This document shows positions 1 through 9,997 of a stretch of DNA of 64,000 nucleotides, in pieces; positions within the stretch are counted from its first letter, which is position 1; each line of letters opens with the position of its first letter. A program made the position numbers and the translations under genes. Source of the DNA: Bidens hawaiensis (taxonomy: Eukaryota; Streptophyta; Magnoliopsida; Asterales; Asteraceae); contig JAIQDT010010153.1 of NCBI GenBank assembly GCA_021521415.1, positions 1 through 64,000 of the forward strand, in the 5' to 3' direction. The notes beneath the pieces were generated by a model. The model made no database searches and was not told the origin of the DNA. It saw only the letters and a list, made by a program, of their open reading frames with translations.

Positions 1-263
1 TAAAGAAAAAACTTTAAGGTATTATTTAATTTACTTTCTTTACATTGGCTTGTAGTTTTATCTCAAATCTGGATGGCATGATTCTCAAACTGAATATAAC
101 AAATCACTTCATAATTAGAAGCTAACCAATAACACATTAATTCTAATTTGTTTCTTGAATATTAACCTCCTGAAAGTAGTATATTCATACCCTCACATAA
201 AGACTATAAACCAAGTAATATATTGAAGTGAACAAACTGTGAACAGTGGAAAGAGGAGGGGAC
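1..263. other. AT-rich intergenic DNA
   Basis: I see no coding frame, RNA gene or clear repeat structure in this stretch. It is AT-rich and leads into the tandem duplication that follows. Confidence 0.6.
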
Positions 264-418
264 CCTATAAATATTAAAACAAAGCTTAGGCTATGCTAAA
301 AAAAGTATAATAAATTTTAAAAGAAAATCTAACACAACGTCCTATAAATATTAAAACAAAGCTTAGGCTATGCTAAAAAAAGTATAATAAATTTTAAAGA
401 AAATCTAACACAACGTCC
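264..418. repeat. Two-copy tandem repeat, 77-bp unit
   Basis: The unit starting CCTATAAATATTAAAACAAA at 264 is repeated from 341, with one A missing from the A run of the second copy. Both copies end in CACAACGTCC. The repeat directly abuts the tRNA-like sequence at 419-490, so it may be the body of a SINE-like element. That link is inference. Confidence 0.8.
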
Positions 419-490
419 AGCGGCAGAATCGAACAGGGGAATGTGTGTTAACAACCAAGGTCTTAACCACTCCACCAATCTTCCAGCTTG
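419..490 (-). other. tRNA-like sequence with pol III A and B boxes (possible SINE head)
   Basis: On the minus strand there is an A-box-like TGGTGGAGTGG (467-477 on the plus strand) and a B-box-like GTTCGATTC (426-434), about 32 nt apart, which is normal tRNA spacing. A TTGTTAA stretch between them sits where an anticodon loop would be (GTT, Asn-like). Stem pairing is poor, so this is not an obvious functional tRNA gene. A tRNA-derived SINE or tRNA pseudogene is the likeliest reading. Confidence 0.45.
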
Positions 491-769
491 GTTTGCATGG
501 TGCACTCCAAATTTATAAGGGGTGCACTCCAGATTTTATATATAACTTTACACTATAATTTCGAAGATCGGGGGGTTCCCGTGCACCCCCAAACTTCAAT
601 GTAAATCCGCCCCTGACTGCCACCACCGCACCAATGCTACCTAGGGTTCCGAAATTGAACCCAACAACAGTAGGTGAAGATGATGGTAGAAGGTGAAGTG
701 AAACGATTTCTTGTTTCAGAAAGAGGGAGGGATGTTCAAGATGGAGGTGGTGTGTGTGATGGTTGAATT
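491..769. other. Intergenic DNA
   Basis: There is no gene here. A roughly 21-bp unit beginning GGTGCACTCCA occurs twice in tandem around 499-540. The rest shows no structure I can name. Confidence 0.5.
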
Positions 770-1208
770 TGCACTGTGTTCCAGAGTCTCATTTAACGAG
801 GGGAGGGGAGGAGAAAGAAATTAGGAGAAAAAAGAAAGGCGACAAAAAGTTTTTTTTTGTGTTCCCGAGTTTAATGAGAGGAAAGGAAAATCAAGGAATT
901 TACAAATTTCATGTGTTCCCGAGTTGAGAGGAAAAGAAAAGAAAGTTATAGTTTTATTATCATACCATTTAAGTAAAACTTAAATAAAATTAGTTTTAAG
1001 GGTAATTTAGTAATTGAAAATATTTTCTCTCATAATCTCTCCAATTTGGTAGGATGAATATATGTTTAAATTTTCTATATATCCCCTCCCCTCCCCTCCC
1101 CTCCCCTCCCATTATCTCCTTAAAAAATCTCTGGAACATGATATTTTAACATTTTCTCTTTCTTTCCCTCCCCATACTCGTTAAATGAGACTCTAGAACA
1201 CAGTGCAA
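770..1208. mobile_element. MITE-like element with 32-bp terminal inverted repeats
   Basis: The left end (770-801, starting TTGCACTGTG and ending TTTAACGAG) is the reverse complement of the right end (1177-1208) with one visible mismatch. The 439-bp element has no coding capacity. It holds purine-rich tracts near the left end and a (CCCCT)n tract at 1083-1110. I cannot find a convincing target-site duplication, so the superfamily is undetermined. Confidence 0.65.
1083..1110 (-). repeat. (GGGGA)n tract with G-quadruplex potential
   Basis: The plus strand has repeated CCCCT units, so the minus strand carries five or more runs of three to four Gs separated by single A residues. That pattern fits a G-quadruplex motif inside the MITE-like element. 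Confidence 0.6.
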
Positions 1209-1857
1209 GATAATAGTGAATGGACGATGGTGTGAGAGTGGATTTTGTGGTCCAATAATAACAAGGTACAATAGTGGATGGACGATGTACAATGAATGAT
1301 GCAGCATAACACTTTTTATGCATGAGTTACAACTGTTAATGCACATGTTTAGTTGAAATTGTATATTTATAAATTAGTCAGGATTGATTGGGAAGCATGG
1401 TGTGGTGTTCATTTTTCTTTTTGAAAGTTATTTTGTAATCAGGTGCGTATATAATTCGGTGTGTTACATGTTGTGACTAAACTACAATCTGGTCTAGCCT
1501 GTGGTTGTTAACAAAATAAGGAAAACTACAACTTAATAAAGACTCAAATCTTGAATTCTTTTCGTTAAAAAAATTAAGTTTTTGATAATAAAGATGAATT
1601 AAATTAACTTTGAAGTGGGTCTCATATTAATGGTTAATATTTTTTAGAGTAACTAAGTAGTACATTTTGAAATAAATGTGTCAAATTACAAAACTTCCCT
1701 TTCATAGATAAAAAGAAAAATTAGTGGGGTTAAGACAAAATATCATGACATGTAAATATGTAATGTTTGTAAATATTAAGGACAATTCCTATCAATTTTA
1801 AAGACAAGGGCATCAATTGAAAATTTGTATATAGATAAAGGGCCAAGATTGTAGTTT
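1209..1857. other. Intergenic DNA upstream of histone H3
   Basis: AT-rich sequence with many stops in all frames. I see no gene or repeat structure here. Confidence 0.5.
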
Positions 1858-1878
1858 ACTCAATCTAATTTTAAAACC

Positions 1879-2228
<350 letters not shown>

Positions 2229-2231
<3 letters not shown>

Positions 2232-2490
2232 AGAAACACGGATCAACTCCCCGGGTATGGGTCCTGGATCCAATGAGTCCACAGGGTACAACATGATAAT
2301 TACAATATGATAATCCTGCGGATGACTTTTGAGGATGCCAGGATGTTTCCGCGTGTGTTATGAGGATGTTCCTCCTCAATCGTGATATGCGGGTGATCCA
2401 TGGTCCCGCGAGTGTCCTACAAGAGGATTCTCTATGACCCGCGGGTGGTACTTAAGGGTATTTGGGTCTTTTTGGTACCCTACCTCTATA
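2229..2490 (-). repeat. 3' LTR of the Tat element (internally deleted)
   Basis: It starts TGAAGAAACACGG and ends CTCTATA, where the other LTR ends CTCTACA. It aligns with the two ends of the 783-bp LTR at 35634-36416 but lacks about 520 bp from the middle. The deletion falls between a GATAATTACAA block and a GCGGATGACTTTT block. The aligned parts differ at roughly 4% of positions, counted by eye. Confidence 0.85.
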
Positions 2491-2503
2491 AGTCCCCCCA
2501 GTC
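2491..2503 (-). other. Polypurine tract of the Tat element
   Basis: Read on the minus strand, the bases next to the 3' LTR are GGACTGGGGGGACT. This purine-rich run sits where a plus-strand primer is expected. Confidence 0.6.
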
Positions 2504-2782
2504 CAGTGTTTCTTCCGTGTGAAGTCTTTGTGCGGGTGAAATTTTGGACTTAATGTATGTTGGGGATTTTTGTTGTTCGAAGTTAGGTAGAAAATATCTT
2601 CTGTTGGTATGGATAATTATGAAAAAGGACAAGTTGACCACTCGCAGGCGCGTGAACAGATGATGGAACGTTTTTGACGGCTGTCACTGTACCCGACTGT
2701 ACAACTTTTTCTGTTTTTTGAATTTCCCGCGTGACGTGGCAAGTACTGGTTGGGTTGTGTTTTTCTCTCTCTACTGTTCATA

Positions 2783-2814
2783 TCCCATCGCATTAATTGC
2801 GATGGGTATAAATA
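2783..2814 (+). promoter_or_regulatory. Promoter of antisense gene 1: palindrome plus TATA box
   Basis: A perfect inverted repeat, CCATCGCA, five bases, TGCGATGG, lies just upstream of TATAAATA at 2807-2814, about 100 bp before the ATG at 2915. The arrangement suggests this gene has its own pol II promoter, separate from the LTR. Confidence 0.6.
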
Positions 2815-3595
2815 AGGAGAGACTCCTTCTTTTTGAAGTTTTATCACTTTTTTCTTCTGATTATCCTCATAGTTTCTCTGAATTTTTCATACGTCTTTTC
2901 TTCTCTCTATTATAATGTCGAACGTACAAACTGAAGTCGACGAAATAGAAATCTCATGGGATTATGCAGAATACGAAAAACTGTTGGAAACTTATGGTAT
3001 TCCACCTGAATGGGGACCGGAGTTCCCTTTTCCAGGTTCCATAGCCAGTTTCCCATCGCCTGGGAAAATGACTATGTATGCTGACTATTTCGTTCATGGA
3101 AATTTCCGTTTACCCATAACGAAATTTTTTGAGAGGTTTTTAACCGCCTATGGGATCCATTTATCTCAACTGCATCCGCGTGCTATGATGCGAATTCGTC
3201 ATTATGAATTTGTATGTATAGCGCGAGACATGGTGCCTCATATTGATCGATTTCCTGTTTTTTACCGTCTTGCCAACGGAACGGTTGGTATACGTGTCAA
3301 GGATTTTCCGACCGGAGCCTTGGGTATGAAGTTGATAAGTTGTCCACTGACTGGCGTTATAAATTCTTTTGGGTATCTGAGGATGTGGTGCCTCTTTCAA
3401 TGGTTCGTCGCCCAGTGAATTCCGCCCTTCCGGAGGTTATCACAGCTGCTCATGAGGGTCAAGAGTGGTATCGTGTATTTACTATGGAACCCTCACCTAT
3501 GCGTGCGTTGCCGGAGGAAGCTTTAGTGTGGGCAGGTATGAGTCGTTTGTGGCCAACGGAATTCATGGAACCCATATTTGCAGATCTGAATGAGC

Positions 3596-3663
3596 GTAAG
3601 TTGTCTTGTTTTGTCTCTTCTCTTTCTTTAACATTTTGATGATCCGGGTTCTATCTTTTTCAG
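3596..3663 (+). other. Predicted intron in antisense gene 1
   Basis: The donor is GAGC/GTAAGT, and a T-rich tract precedes TTTTTCAG/GTCGG. The same intron is found at the homologous place in the paralogue (6961-7028, and 7736-7803 in its duplicate). Confidence 0.7.
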
Positions 3664-5357
3664 GTCGGAGCTCTATGTTCAATGCTCTTTTTGAAAACAG
3701 GGGTTGTGTCCGCAAGAGTATCCGCGAGGTGAGAGACCAACCTATTCTTGAGAAAACCAAGTCTCAATTTTTATTTCCAAAGAAAGTTCGTGCTGAACCT
3801 GTAACTTCGGATGCCACCTTTGAAACAGGTGCGTATGTTCTAAACCCTCTTCCCCTTACTGCCGTTGCTTCCAACGGAACGATTGCCATCTTATCATCAA
3901 GTGATGATGATGAAGATGTTTCTCAGTTTTCTGCTTCGGAAGAAGAGGGAGACTCTGATGAGGGTGCTTCTGAATTTTCCTCTGCCGCATCTTTATTAGC
4001 AGAACTGGAGAAAAAGAGAGCTTTCATAGCTTCTCAAACAGCTCATTCGAACGTGAAGGCTGCGGATACTAAGGCGGGACCATCGAACAAAAAACGAAAA
4101 GTGCACCGTCCTAAGAAGCCGCAATACAGCCTTGCTGACCGCATTGACATTGTTGAAGGTATTCGTCAACCTTCAAATACTGTATTTTTTTATGAGTATT
4201 TGGCTAGGTATAACTTTGTTATGTAGATCCGTTGATATTCAGTGAGGATATATCTGAGAAGCTGTCTAATCCAACTCCTCATTCTGAAAAACCAACATCT
4301 CCTTCTCCAAGGGAAGATGTTGAGACTAAGTTGTCTACTCCACCAAGTGACCTTAATATAGAGGGTCAGTCGACCCTTTCTCCAACTGAGACTATTGTGG
4401 AAGATAGGGTGTCTACCCCGCCAACTGATACTTCAACGGAGGGAGCTAATATCAAGTCTGAAACTGATACTCGTTTTGACTATCTTTTTCAGGCTGGAGG
4501 TGGTACTGGTGATTAGCAGGACAATCCTGCTGTAAATGAAGAAAATGTTAGGAATGTGGAGTCTCCTCCTCCACAACAACCTTTTTCTACCCCAGCTCGC
4601 CTCAAACCTTCGGGTTCTCGATAATACGGGGATACGGGCCTGGGCGACAATCATGAACTGTTTGTTCTTCCATGGAATATTACCAATGGGTCCCGATTTT
4701 CTCATCCTAGGACCTGTATGGACTTTGTTGAGAATTGTACGCCTCCTTCCGAGATGACGTATCAACGTGACCTTTCCCGCCATGACCTTTATACGAATGT
4801 TTCTTATCATCTGCCTAATGCCTTAGCCGTTAGCCAGGAGGTGTTAAGTGAGTGGCGTACTCTAGGCGGGAAGGTGGGGGAAGCTCTTCGGGCGGCCGAA
4901 GTTGCCAAGAAAGAAGCTGAGGAGCATCGTATTGCTGCCCAAACCGCTAAATGGAAACAATCCGACGCGGAAATTTCTCTTAAGAGTGAGCAAGATCGCA
5001 ACACTGAGGCTGCTCGCCGATGGAAGGAAGCTTGTGAAAAGCAAAATTCCGTTCTTGAAGCTGCTCGAGCTAAAGCTCAGAGGGAAAGAGACGAGTTGAC
5101 TCGTGCTCAAGAAGCTAACTCTTCATTAGAGAATCAAGTGGCCCTTTAAGGTGCACGGATCCACGATCTTGAGGTGGAGCTAAAGTTGCTGAAGGAGCGG
5201 GTCGAACTTAAGGACCAAAGTGCTGCTGAAATCCAGACTATCTATGACTCTCTCCTTCAAGCTCATGAGGAAGCTACTGCGGAATCCAAAGAGTTCCGAG
5301 CGTGGGCAGAACGTGCGGAGCAGGACCGTCAGTGGTTCCTCACTCGGGGAGTTGACG

Positions 5358-5431
5358 CTGTAAGTTATATTTTATCACTTGTTGTTTCATTCTCACTTTT
5401 GATACTGGGTACTTATGTTTTTGTCTCAACA
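5358..5431 (+). other. Predicted intron in antisense gene 1
   Basis: GACGCT/GTAAGTTAT is followed by a T-rich stretch ending TCTCAACAG/GTCGTC. The homologous intron in gene 2 (about 9290-9358) also ends TTCAACAG/GTCATC, so both splice sites and flanking codons are conserved. Confidence 0.7.
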
Positions 5432-5792
5432 GGTCGTCTGCCATATCAACGGAAGTAAGGAGCTTAATGACAGTTTTGCTAATGTGATGGCTGCTTCTTC
5501 TTCTTCGGTTGGGCGTGTTATGGGCTTTCACGAAGGAGTAAACAATGCTCGAAGAAACCGCACATTTAAAGATCATCCGCTCTATGGCATAAACGTCAAA
5601 CAAGATCGTGCTAACCGGGTTAAGGAGCATGACGCTCTAGTCTTCCCTTTGCAAGATATGCTTCCGGAGTTTGCCTCTGTATACGACGGCGTACAACTTT
5701 TGAAGAGTTATCTCGTGGAGGAATCCGAGGATGACTCCTCGGAAGATACATCATTGAAGGCTCCGGAAGACCCATCAGCCCCAAACCCTTAG

Positions 5793-6138
5793 GATAGGCT
5801 TTAATGTTTTTGTATCTTGTAACTTTTCTTTTCCTTTTTGTAATTACTTTTTGGATAATTAATGAGGAAGGTCTTTTTTGTCTTTTTGTGAATATTCTAT
5901 TTGTTTGATGAAAATTTCTTTAGAAGATGCTTCTGATATTTTATAGTATTTGAAAGTTTTGGATAATTATGTTGACGTGGCGGAGAGAGAAATTTCTTGA
6001 GGGCAACTGACAAGACGTGTATGACGTCATTGACAGTCTATTTGCACTATCTTGAATTTCCTACCTGACGTGTCAGCCATCTGGCGGTCCGCGGTTTCTC
6101 TCTCCTCTGGCACTTTATGGATCTTTAATTGCTATGTG
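5793..6138 (+). promoter_or_regulatory. Spacer and promoter region between the two antisense genes
   Basis: This T-rich stretch follows the stop of gene 1 and precedes gene 2. It contains no ORF. It resembles the sequence upstream of gene 1: both have a GACGTGGC-type motif, AATTTCC(C/T), and a T-rich block before a TATA box. It likely holds the 3' end of gene 1 and the promoter of gene 2. Confidence 0.5.
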
Positions 6139-6145
6139 TATAAAT
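6139..6145 (+). promoter_or_regulatory. TATA box of antisense gene 2
   Basis: TATAAAT lies about 125 bp upstream of the ATG at 6270. This matches the roughly 100-bp spacing at gene 1. Confidence 0.55.
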
Positions 6146-6451
6146 ATAGCCCTTGTGGTTTTCATTTAACCTTTATCACTTTCAGATTTCTTTCAAACAC
6201 TCGAGACTTTTCAACATTCTCTGAGATTTCTTCCCCTTTCTGATATTTCTTCATCTCTCTGTTATTTAAATGGCTAAGGAAAAGAAGGGTACCTCTACCA
6301 TCAATGAAGTTGTCGTAGCCCTCAAGGAAAAAGAATTTAATGATATTGTTCACGTATACGGATTGACGAAGGAGTGGGAACCGGAACGTCCTGCTAGTGG
6401 TTCTATTGCCACTAAGCCTCCTTAGAAGAAAATGACTGTCTACGTAGACCA

Positions 6452-7132
6452 TTTTACAACGGGGAACTTCCGGATTCCGGTTACCAAGTTTGTCCAATCA
6501 GTCTTGACAACTTATGGGATTCATCTCTCATAGATCCATCCCTTCGGGATGCTGAGAATTCGCCATTTCGAATTTTGTTGTCAAACTCACAATTTTGATC
6601 CTTCCATTGGCATGTTTGCCGTTTTCTATAGAATGACCTTCCGCGATGGGTGGTATAGTTTTGCATCTATCGAGAAGAGGGCCATAGGCACGGAGTGGAT
6701 CCGTATCCTTCATGGCTGGAAGCCAAAGTTTTTCTGGATCCGAGAGGATGTCATTCCCTTCTCAATGACCAAACGCAGGGCGGAGACTCCCATGCCTGTG
6801 GTGCCTGCCTCCGCTCATGAAGGCCTTGCATGGTTTAAAGTACTGACTTCTATCCCAACTCTCATGCGTCCCATTCACAAGGGAGCGATGGTGAGCGCGA
6901 AGATGAGCCGATTATGGCCCTTTCCTGAGCTGGAACCATACTATGAGAAGACTGACAAAAGTAAGTTTGTTCTTGACTTCTGTCTCTTTCTTAAAATGAA
7001 CCGTTTCTGACTTTATTTATTTGTGTAGGTGAAGGTTCCGCCTTCAGCACTTTTTTGCACAAAGAAGGGGGAACGATGGTACGTCGTCCGATTGATCCTA
7101 AAGATGGACCCTTTTTGGATCGCACCCGCACC
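6452..7132 (+). repeat. Direct duplication, copy 1 (within antisense gene 2)
   Basis: This block is repeated at 7230-7907 with about eight differences: a 2-bp and a 1-bp deletion plus a handful of substitutions. Both copies keep the intron, so the duplication arose at DNA level rather than from spliced RNA. Confidence 0.88.
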
Positions 7133-7229
7133 TTAAAAAAATTACAGTATTTTTTTACATACCGAATCGACTTATTACACATGTGTAACTAACATTTAAA
7201 CTTGTGTAATCATCAAAATCTTTATTTTT
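7133..7229. other. 97-bp AT-rich spacer between the duplicate blocks
   Basis: The spacer has no counterpart in gene 1 or elsewhere in the window that I can recognise. It contains ACACATGTGT and long A and T runs. It looks like unrelated sequence captured at the duplication junction. Confidence 0.6.
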
Positions 7230-7907
7230 TTTTACAACGGGGAACTTCCGTTCCGGTTACCAAGTTTGTCCAATCAGTCATGACAACTTATGGGATTCAT
7301 CTCTCGTAGATCCATCCCTTCGGGATGCTGAGAATTCGCCATTTCGAATTTTGTTGTCAAACTCACAATTTTGATCCTTCCATTGGCATGTTTGCCGTTT
7401 TCTATAGAATGACCTTCCGCGATGGGTGGTATAGTTTTGCATCTATCGAGAAGAGGGCCATAGGCAGGAGTGGATCCGTATCCTTCATGGCTGGAAGCCA
7501 AAGTTTTTCTGGATCCGAGAGGATGTCATTCCCTTCTCAATAACCAAACGCAGGGCGGAGACTCCCATGCCTGTGGTGCCTGCCTCCGCTCATGAAGGCC
7601 TTGCATGGTTTAAAGTACTGACTTCTATCCCAACTCTCATGCGTCCCATTCACAAGGGAGCGATGGTGAGCGCGAAGATGAGCCGATTATGGCCCTTTCC
7701 TGAGTTGGAACCATACTATGAGAAGACTGACAAAAGTAAGTTTGTTCTTGACTTCTGTCTCTTTCTTAAAATGAACCGTTTCTGACTTTATTTATTTGTG
7801 TAGGTGAAGGTTCCGCCTTCAGCACTTTTTTGGACAAAGAAGGGGGAACGATGGTACGTCGTCCGATTGATCCTAAAGATGGACCCTTTTTGGATCGCAC
7901 CCGCACC
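7230..7907 (+). repeat. Direct duplication, copy 2 (within antisense gene 2)
   Basis: This is the second copy of 6452-7132. It continues into the downstream exon, so it, rather than copy 1, is joined to the 3' part of the gene. Confidence 0.88.
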
Positions 7908-9997
7908 AATTTTTTGTTCCCTACTGCCGTCCGTCCGGAACCAGTGGTCTCCAAACCAATGTATGCCAAAGGTGAGAAGTATGTTGAAGAAACCATACTC
8001 AAAGGTGAGGGTATTCTACAACCCCAGCCTGTAACTGCCATTACTTCTAGCGGAGTGATCGTACTCTTTTCTTCTAGCGAGGAGTCATCACTTTGTGGAG
8101 AAGCTAGCTCAACTGATGCTAATAAAGCTATGGACTCAACTGCAGGTCTCACCCGTCAACGAGCCACTGCTAACCAAGCGGCGGGTTAAGATGACGTTGA
8201 AATTGCTGCGGATGGGAAGGATCCGGAAGGTGGTGATGTTTCCGCTGAGGGCAAACATCCGGTTGTTGACGCGGGCGCCTCCAAGGTTGTTGACGCGGGC
8301 GCAAGGTTAATCCAGTAAAGATTGTTTCGAAGAAGAAAAAATCCAAGAAAACCAATCCTTCCGCCTTGGAGGCCCGGTTGTAACAACTCGATGCGGAAGA
8401 CCCGTCGTTAGGTCTGCAAAGTTTATCTTACTTTTTTATCTGCTTTGAATTGGAATATTCCTAACCCACTGTTAATGTATTTTCAGTGAATCTGGATAGC
8501 CTTTCCGAAGGTATATCTGGTTTAAGGGATTCACCTCCTCGTCCTCCACCGCCGCCTCCCAATACTACTACGGATCCGGTTGTTGTGGCGGATGATTCCC
8601 CTTTGAAAAATAAGGAGGCTGACACAACTGATCATGCCAAGAAGTCGCCTTCTTATTATGTTTATCACTTCAAGGATCAAGGGGGTGTGAGCATGTTTCC
8701 TCATGCTCCTCGAACTTTCTCAGATTTTCAGGAGGAAGATCCCACTCCACATCAACCGGATTGATCTTTACGTCGGGATTCTACATTCCGTGACGTGGAC
8801 CTTTGTTCAGAATTTCTGCGGGAATGTCTTCTGCATGGTGAGAAGGAAAGGCGTCGCCAGAGTATTCGCCAAGAGTTGCTAAACTCCCATTCTTACTATT
8901 TGGCGAATACCATTTCTACGAATCATGAAATAACCAGAGACTGGTTGGCAATGAACGATCAATGGGATGAACTGGCAGCCACTGCCTCTAATGCCAAAGA
9001 TGAAGCTCTTAAAGCTATAAACGAAGCTAGGGAAACCAGCCAGGCCCTAGAGGCGGAAAAGGCTGCTCGGTCCGCCGCTGAGGAAGCCAAGGCTGTTCTC
9101 CAAAAGCAATTGTATGAACAATCCAAATTGATGGAGGACCTTAGAGCTGAATCGGCGGCCAAGGACAAGCGCTTGACTGATCTTAACACCAAAAACCGTG
9201 GTCAAGCCTTGGAATGCGCCAAACACAAAATGGAGCTTGTCCGGGCCAAGGCGGACCAAAAATGGCTATTGGCGGAAGCTATTCCAAGGTATGTACCGTT
9301 TACTTGCTACGAATAATCTAAGTATTTAGAGTTATTTATGCGTGATTGTTTCAACAGGTCATCGCTGATGTGCGAGCTAGTGATTAGCTTGGGAATTGTG
9401 TTGCCATCCTCTTGAAAGCTTCTAAACAAGCTGGCCGTCAACTGGGTTTCCAAGAAGGCTACCAGTTTGGCTCAACTTCCAGGCTTCCTGAAGAATATGT
9501 CTTGGCTGGCCAGGATACTGCTGTCATCCTTATACAAAAATCAAAGGATTTTGATTCTTTGGAATTTTCTTTATCGGAGAAGATATCTGGTCTTGCTGAC
9601 AAGGATGATAGCATTCAGCAATTAAAATCTCTTCTTGAACTTGATGAGGAAGAAGAATTAGATGAAGAACATGCTGAAGATGCGGGAGACAAAGGTGCGG
9701 GGCATAATGATGCTGCACCATAAATTTTTCTGTTCTTGTAACTGATCTTTTTTTTTTAATCCCATTTGTGTAAATAAAGAAGGTTGAATTTTGCATCCGG
9801 TACACTTTGTTTATTTGTCATAATATAAGTGTTTGTAGGTTCTTCTTTGTATGCCAATAAAGGATTATATAATAATACAAGTCTCAAATGTCTGAAATAA
9901 AAATTTTCATAACTGAGGCATAAGCTGAATTACAAGAAACGAAATTACAAAAGGTTCTCAGCATCTAGTTGGGCGCGCAGGCCAAAAGACAAACCCA

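Larger units (their letters stand above)
2915..5792 (+). pseudogene. Tat accessory gene 1, antisense to gag-pol (putative 'transposase, gypsy type' domain plus coiled coil)
   Basis: The ATG at 2915 opens a protein with an N-terminal region (about residues 1-210) containing PGSIASFPSPGKMTMYADYF and GIHLSQLHPRAMMRIRHYEF. That resembles the plant domain catalogued as 'putative gypsy-type transposon' (PF04195, from memory). A Ser/Asp/Glu-rich middle, a long Ala/Glu/Lys coiled coil (4718-5350) and a C-terminal region (5432-5792) follow. GT-AG introns are likely at 3596-3663, about 4159 to 4231, and 5358-5431. A frameshift near 3315, a break near 4516 and a stop at 5147 disrupt it. It lies between the 3' LTR and integrase, on the opposite strand. 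Its paralogue at 6270 has the same domain order and intron positions. The biochemical role is unknown. Confidence 0.72.
6270..9723 (+). pseudogene. Tat accessory gene 2, paralogue of gene 1, antisense to gag-pol
   Basis: The ATG at 6270 starts MAKEKKGTSTINEVVVALKE. The next region (6430-6960) matches the conserved domain of gene 1, with PVTKFVQSVLTTYGIHLS and MLRIRHFEFCCQ. Stops at about 6423 and 6533 interrupt it. A 680-bp stretch covering the domain, an intron and the start of the next exon is duplicated in tandem (6452-7132 and 7230-7907). Then come a Ser-rich region, an intron ending at TTTTCAG before 8487, a proline-rich segment, a coiled coil (8795-9289), an intron to about 9358 and an acidic C-terminus ending at 9723. 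A further stop lies near 8762. AATAAA near 9773 may be its poly(A) signal. It converges on integrase, which ends at 9998. Confidence 0.7.

Noticed and set aside
2915..9723. Retroviral envelope-like gene in the Tat element
   Set aside because: The ORFs are antisense to pol, contain introns and show no signal peptide or transmembrane segments.
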